Assembly: GCF_032854445.1 (NCBI RefSeq) | Contig: NC_088302.1 | Span: 35,902,191-35,966,190 of the forward strand | Length of the DNA stretch: 64,000 bases | Direction: 5' to 3' | DNA from: Liolophura sinensis | Lineage: Eukaryota; Mollusca; Polyplacophora; Chitonida; Chitonidae | In this document: in pieces, positions 59,756-64,000 of the stretch | Layout: each line of letters opens with the position of its first letter | Position numbering within the stretch: position 1 is the stretch's first letter | The notes under the pieces: generated by a model | What the model was told of the DNA's origin: nothing | The model's database searches: none | What the model saw: only the letters and a program-made list of their open reading frames with translations | Made by a program: the position numbers and the translations under genes

Positions 59756-62700
59756 CTGCACATATATGAAAATATGATTTCTCCAAGGTTGTTCCTTGTG
59801 AACACTGTGCAGGTTTGTATGTATTTATTTATTTCGTTGTTGCTAAATACTGACACCAGATTACACTCTTGGTCATACTCGATAACACTCATGGTCGCAC
59901 CTGCTCACTCTCAAGGTGACACCTGATTACACTTTTGGTAACACTTGATAACACTCATGGTCACACCTATTTACACTCAATAACAGCCATTATCCCACCT
60001 AATTACACTCGATAACACTCATGGTCACACCTGCTCACACTCAAGGTGACACCTGATTACACTCATGGTCACACTTGATAACACTCATGGTCACACCTAA
60101 TTACACTTGATAACAGCCTAGATCACACCTAATTACAATTGATAACACTCATGGTCACACCTGCTCGCTCCCAAGGTGACACCTGATTACGCTCGTGGTC
60201 ACACTTCATAACACTCATGGTCACACCTAATTACACTTGATAACAGCCTAGATCACACCTAATTATACTTGATAACACTCATGGTCACACCTGCTCGCTC
60301 CCAAGGTGACACCTGATTACACTCATGGTCACACTCGCTAACACTCATGGTAACACCTGTTTACTCTCATGGTCACATCTGTTCAGTCTCAAGGTGACAC
60401 CTGATTACACTCATGGTCACACTCGCTAACACTCATGGTGACACCTGATTACGCTCATGGTCACACCTTATTACATTCACAGTCACACATGCTCACTCCT
60501 ATCACACCCGTGATCAATGACATGCTTATCACAAGAACTTTTGGCTATACCAGCTTTCAAAAAGGATACGTCCAAAACAATATGTATGTCTGTAAAAACA
60601 AAAGTTAAGGAAAACGCCCAAAATTCAAAACTGATAAACAATTAAGTGTATGATTGTACAGCGTAACCAATATACATGTAATTTACATTAGAAATGTTCA
60701 GCGCTATCCCAATTCAAGTTAAAGAAACACCTTATAAACATGTTCTGAATGTAGTCTTAATTAAGTGAGAAACATTTTAGGCCGTTGCCAGTCGAATTGG
60801 AAGGCAGTCCAAGACATTTAAGACTCCTTCAATAATATCAGTTACTTCATCTGACAATATATAATCACAGATTTGACTACACAATATATTAAACACGAGT
60901 TCAGTGGATTGCAAAGGATACAAATAGTCCACCCATTAATCCATTTAAGAAAAGCATTCTTCTCGAGGAAAAGTATCTGTTCCACTGTGATCCAGTTTTC
61001 AAAAGTAGCATGAGCTGATGGAAAAAAGGAAAATAATCAGAGTTATTATGCCATAAAACATTGTTACATTTATTTATTTCCGTGGATTTTAGAGACATAT
61101 TCAAGAATATTCATTTATACTGAACAAAAATATACACGCAACACCCAATATTTTGATAAAATGAACTGCTTTATGAAATTTCAATACTGTTTTTCTGAGG
61201 GGCATAAAATGGACTCTTAGCAATACATTTCCATAACCGAAGGAAATGGACAACCAATGCTAACGCTGAGGTAGGTTAGGACACAGGGGTGGGGTTTGCC
61301 TGCTGCACTGCTACACATCGTCAAAGCAAAAACCTGCTGAGATGGTCGATTGTGACTTGCGGAAGGTTTTCCCACTCCTGATACCCGGAACTGGAAGTCG
61401 CTGACGAACATGCCAGTCGAGGACATCCCACAGATGTTCAGTTCGGGACAAATCAGGTAAATGTCCTGGCCAGTCGATCATTTCAACGTTTTTGGTCTGT
61501 AAAAATGCTCTGCATACAGCAGCAACATGGGGACGGGTACTGTTGTGCTGAAATGTTACCCCATGGCGCCAGACAAATGGGGTGACTATTCTGCGCAGGA
61601 GTAATCTAAGACTTGGCAAATTCTCCTCTCTGAGGCAATTCCAAACTGTTTAAGCAGAAATCTGGTCAAGATTGAACCCGACTGTTTTATTAGCTGCAGC
61701 AGTGGCTGGCGTGAAACAGTCGCAGAGGTGGAGGAGGCAAATATGTCAGTCTTGACTGGGTGTTGTTACATGCAGTCAGCAGGCATTCTGGCGATTTGCT
61801 GTTGTGCCAAATTCTTCATGACATCTTCTGAGGCACTATCAACACATTAACGTTAAGGGTCCTGGCGACAGCTCTAAGGGTCATGCCAGCATTGAGCATG
61901 CTGATGGCACCCTCTTGTTGGTCTTGTGGCATCTGTGGTATCGTGCCTTTTTACAGAACTTGTACTGTACTGGTGGCTTTTTGTACACCTGAGGGTAAGG
62001 AGTGCCAGGGAATACCTTATGGATTACTTAATACTACAGATACGACCACACCTGTCTGACGTGTCAAAATGGTGAATAGGCTTGAAATTGACAACACTTT
62101 TGGGACTTGAATGTACACTGGTGTAGGGTTTTGCTCTTAGCCATCCCTCGGTACAATAGTGACAAATGACAGTATTATCTCGTGAAATATTGCAAAAGCA
62201 AAAGTGTTGCGTGTACAGTTGTGTTCAGTATATTTCATTATTTGTACAACAACAAAAGTGTTGCGTGTACAGTTGCGTTCAGTATATTTCATTATTTGTA
62301 CAACAACAAAAGTGTTGCGTGTACAGTTGTGTTCAGTATATTTCATTATTTGTACAACAACAAAAGTGTTGCGTGTACAGTTGTGTTCAGTATATTTCAT
62401 TATTTGTACAACAACAAAAGTGCTGCATGTACAGTTGTGTTCAGTATATTTCATTATTTGTACAACAACAAAAGTGTTGCATGTACAGTTGTGTTCAGTA
62501 TATTTCATTATTTGTACAACAACAAAAGTGTTGCGTGTACAGTTGTGTTCAGTATATTTCATTATTTGTACAACAACAAAAGTGCTGCATGTACAGTTGT
62601 GTTCAGTATATTTCATTATTTGTACAACAACAGTCAGCTTTATGGGTGAAAGTCCACCTGGGATGTCATCGTAAGTCAGTTAAAGTTTGAGTTCGATATT

Positions 62701-62929
62701 CCTACAGGTGTCTTCATTTAAACTGTATTCAGTGCCACATAAAACTTCATAAAAATGGTGATTCTCACGGAAAGTACAAAAGATGAGATAAAGTAGAAGA
62801 AGAAGCCATAGAGTCCAGTCAACCCCAGGATACCCGCCGTAGCTCCAGACAACCCACACATAGAGGTACGACAGTACTCTAACACAGCAGCATTCTGTCG
62901 TATAGCTGGCTCATTGTACCGGATAGTTT
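59706..62929 (-). CDS. EMC6: ER membrane protein complex subunit 6 (EMC6), 5' exon not found
   Basis: EMC6 is a small three-helix membrane protein in the insertase core of the ER membrane complex. The visible parts are 62769-62929, 60922-61014 and a short terminal exon ending at 59706. They encode [32 protein letters not shown], then [20 protein letters not shown] and GLMGGLF, then FLYGMVHVY and stop: near-identical blocks to the animal family (about 110 residues), in the right order. The N-terminal 10-20 residues must lie on an upstream exon, because the first visible exon opens with a canonical acceptor in mid-codon. The join between the last two exons is off by one base. Introns carry a minisatellite and a transposon. 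Confidence 0.93.
59861..60520. repeat. Minisatellite in EMC6 intron
   Basis: Diverged 22-24-bp units built on acacctgattacactcatgg and acacttgataacactcat. A higher-order period of about 130 bp is visible: ctgctcgctcccaaggtgac recurs at 60161 and 60291. Confidence 0.92.
60922..61014 (-). CDS. EMC6: EMC6 middle exon
   Basis: 93 nt, 31 codons, acceptor tttccatcag, donor gtatcc. Encodes [20 protein letters not shown], then [11 protein letters not shown], aligning with human [20 protein letters not shown]. Reading through the donor meets a stop after six codons, so splicing is required. Confidence 0.95.
61069..61112 (-). repeat. SINE tail fragment
   Basis: tttatttatttccgtggatt and attcaagaatattc match the last 45 bp of the main family. 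It directly abuts the Tc1-type element. Confidence 0.55.
61120..62228 (-). mobile_element. Degenerate Tc1/mariner-type DNA transposon
   Basis: The left end (ctgaacaaaaatatacacgc after TA) and the right end (gcgtgtacagttgtgttcag before TA) are imperfect terminal inverted repeats. The TA dinucleotides fit Tc1 target-site duplication. At about 1.1 kb it is shorter than a typical intact element (about 1.3-1.7 kb). It lies in an EMC6 intron, in the same orientation as the gene. Confidence 0.85.
61230..61960 (-). pseudogene. Tc1-type transposase relic
   Basis: Two family blocks are visible on the minus strand. A helix-turn-helix-like [19 protein letters not shown] lies near 61830-61905. The catalytic C-terminal region at 61311-61619 has [29 protein letters not shown] and [13 protein letters not shown]. 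The usual Asp before the RPH motif is replaced (QHNSTRPH), and stops and shifts separate the blocks, so no active enzyme is encoded. Confidence 0.88.
62202..62635. repeat. 54-bp tandem array, 8 units
   Basis: Units start gtg(t/c)tgc at 62204, 62258, 62312, 62366, 62420, 62474, 62528 and 62582. Units differ by only a few substitutions. Because 54 is a multiple of three, both strands stay open (155-174 codons), but these ORFs are repeat artefacts. Confidence 0.97.
62769..62929 (-). CDS. EMC6: EMC6 first visible exon
   Basis: 161 nt, acceptor ttgttctcccag, donor gtgaga. Opens in phase with two bases and encodes [20 protein letters not shown], then [20 protein letters not shown] and FISSFVLS. 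Matches human EMC6 from about residue 15. Confidence 0.96.
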
Positions 62930-63930
62930 CTGGGAGAACAAAAAAGAGCACATAAAACTAAATCAATATTCATGTTCACAGAATGCATCATATGAAGTGT
63001 CAAGTAATGATACATCATTCACCTGTACTGAAGCTTCATTATGAGTTCTAGGAAACGCAAAGTTTATGGTGCTGTTTTGCCCATGTTCAATATTATGAAA
63101 TCACAGATGATTTTACGACGTCAGTGTCATTGAAATGCTGCTTTTCACAATGAGCAGTTAATAATAAGTGGTAAGGTAAATGACAATCTATCAACATCCC
63201 ATATTCTGCAGCTCAATTGTTGCAGATTGTAAAGGCCAACTTAGATCTGTAGCAAGGCTACCAGACAGCTGACACATAACCAGAAAACTTCAGCTCAATA
63301 CATAAAGCACGTAAATATTTACCTTAACATGGATTCTAATATACAAAAAAAATGAGAAAATCATGAATTTGGTAATTTACAGGAATAAATACATGTGCAG
63401 GGCTTCAACAATGGAACATGCCCCCGGTGTTATTGTGCTATAAATGTATGCAAAACCTGAGCTCATTACATACAGTACTCAGTGAATTACCACCCCTAAC
63501 ATTGGCCCGAAATTTTGTACTCAACAAACGTCCAGGGCGATTAGGAATGATAACTTTTTCAAGACCCATAACTGTGGTGAAGGCAAAATGGTTGCTGCTG
63601 CTTTAGCGATGACTGTGAGGTTAACTTGGGTCTTGTATGTCCTTACCTAGCGGAATACATGTAAGATGTTACCTGTGATGGCAAGCTGAGAGGTAAGAAC
63701 CAAAGTTGACTCCAGTTTTGGAACGCAGCCACTGTCTAGAAAGGACTTATTGGACATGGCATGCATCTGTGTATGGTTTGCCACTGATTGCCCCGGTGGC
63801 TACGATACTCCGCCAGGCCAGTATAAAGAGAGGAGCTAAAGTAGACACCCAGGGCTACCTAAAGCCTTGCTTTTCACACCCACCGCACTGCCACCATAAA
63901 TCCCCACTCGATTTAGAATAGACTTACTAT
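62930..63930. other. Upstream flank of EMC6
   Basis: I could not identify the EMC6 start exon here. Several donor-like gtaag words are present, but none follows a convincing ATG frame in the right phase. Confidence 0.4.
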
Positions 63931-64000
63931 AGCCATGAAGGCTTCCATGTTAAATGCTCCTTGGCGGCTGCCGCCAAGTTGAGCAGCTACGCGTATGTCC
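63931..64000 (-). CDS. Candidate exon at window edge
   Basis: Open from the window edge to a strong donor (gctatagtaagt). Reads VAAQLGGSRQGAFNMEAFMA. Phase 0 at the donor conflicts with the entry phase of the first visible EMC6 exon, so I cannot link them. It may belong to another minus-strand gene, or hold the EMC6 5' region with a different splice. Confidence 0.3.

Noticed and set aside
59861-60520. CRISPR-like array
   Set aside because: Units are diverged 22-24-bp direct repeats without unique spacers, in an animal intron.
61311-61619. Active transposase gene
   Set aside because: It lacks a catalytic Asp and is broken from its DNA-binding part by shifts and stops.
62166-62690. A Cys/Tyr repeat protein encoded by the 54-bp array
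   Set aside because: All frames on both strands are open because the unit is a multiple of three.

Overview
This is eukaryotic nuclear DNA. It is AT-rich and intron-rich, with phase-matched GT-AG exons, long gene-poor stretches, many SINE copies, a degenerate Tc1-type transposon and AT-dinucleotide microsatellites. The conserved proteins are animal ones: Inturned, acylglycerol kinase and EMC6. The main SINE resembles repeats I know from marine lophotrochozoans (bivalves, gastropods, Lingula), so I infer a mollusc- or brachiopod-like animal. The species cannot be fixed from the window.

Layout. 1-4,979 is gene-poor, with one weak candidate exon at 329-424. 4,980-8,179 (+) is an unrecognised intronless multi-pass membrane protein gene whose frame changes about ten times. 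8,180-20,997 holds no gene I can support, only SINEs, a pair of GGGCCC-ended palindromic elements and an unclassified dispersed repeat. 20,998-47,740 (-) is the INTU (Inturned) gene. I reconstructed 19 coding exons whose phases all agree and which sum to 2,805 nt (934 aa plus stop). 47,919-49,244 (+) is an intact intronless AGK-like gene, head to head with INTU: the two ATGs are only 178 bp apart. 49,245-59,700 is mostly gene-free, apart from an orphan exon-like ORF at 51,666-51,793 (-). 59,706-62,929 (-) is EMC6 without its first exon. Its introns carry a G/C-poor minisatellite, a degenerate Tc1/mariner element and a 54-bp tandem array that looks derived from that transposon's terminal inverted repeat.

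The main structural anomaly is a 200-N gap at 32,622-32,821 inside INTU. About 5.8 kb left of the gap (26,808-32,621) and 5.9 kb right of it (32,822-38,741) are the same sequence in the same orientation, so INTU exons 4-11 appear twice. The left copy stops at the gap where the right copy reads on, and the reverse holds at the other edge. Single-base indels that break exons concentrate near the gap on each side. This is best read as two contig ends, probably two haplotypes, placed side by side rather than merged; it is not a real tandem exon duplication.

The three recognised genes do not form a pathway. INTU is a cilium and planar-polarity effector (CPLANE), AGK is a mitochondrial lipid kinase and TIM22 subunit, and EMC6 is a core part of the ER membrane insertase. 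The only regulatory link visible is the short shared INTU/AGK promoter, which has YY1-, ETS- and E-box-like sites and no TATA box.
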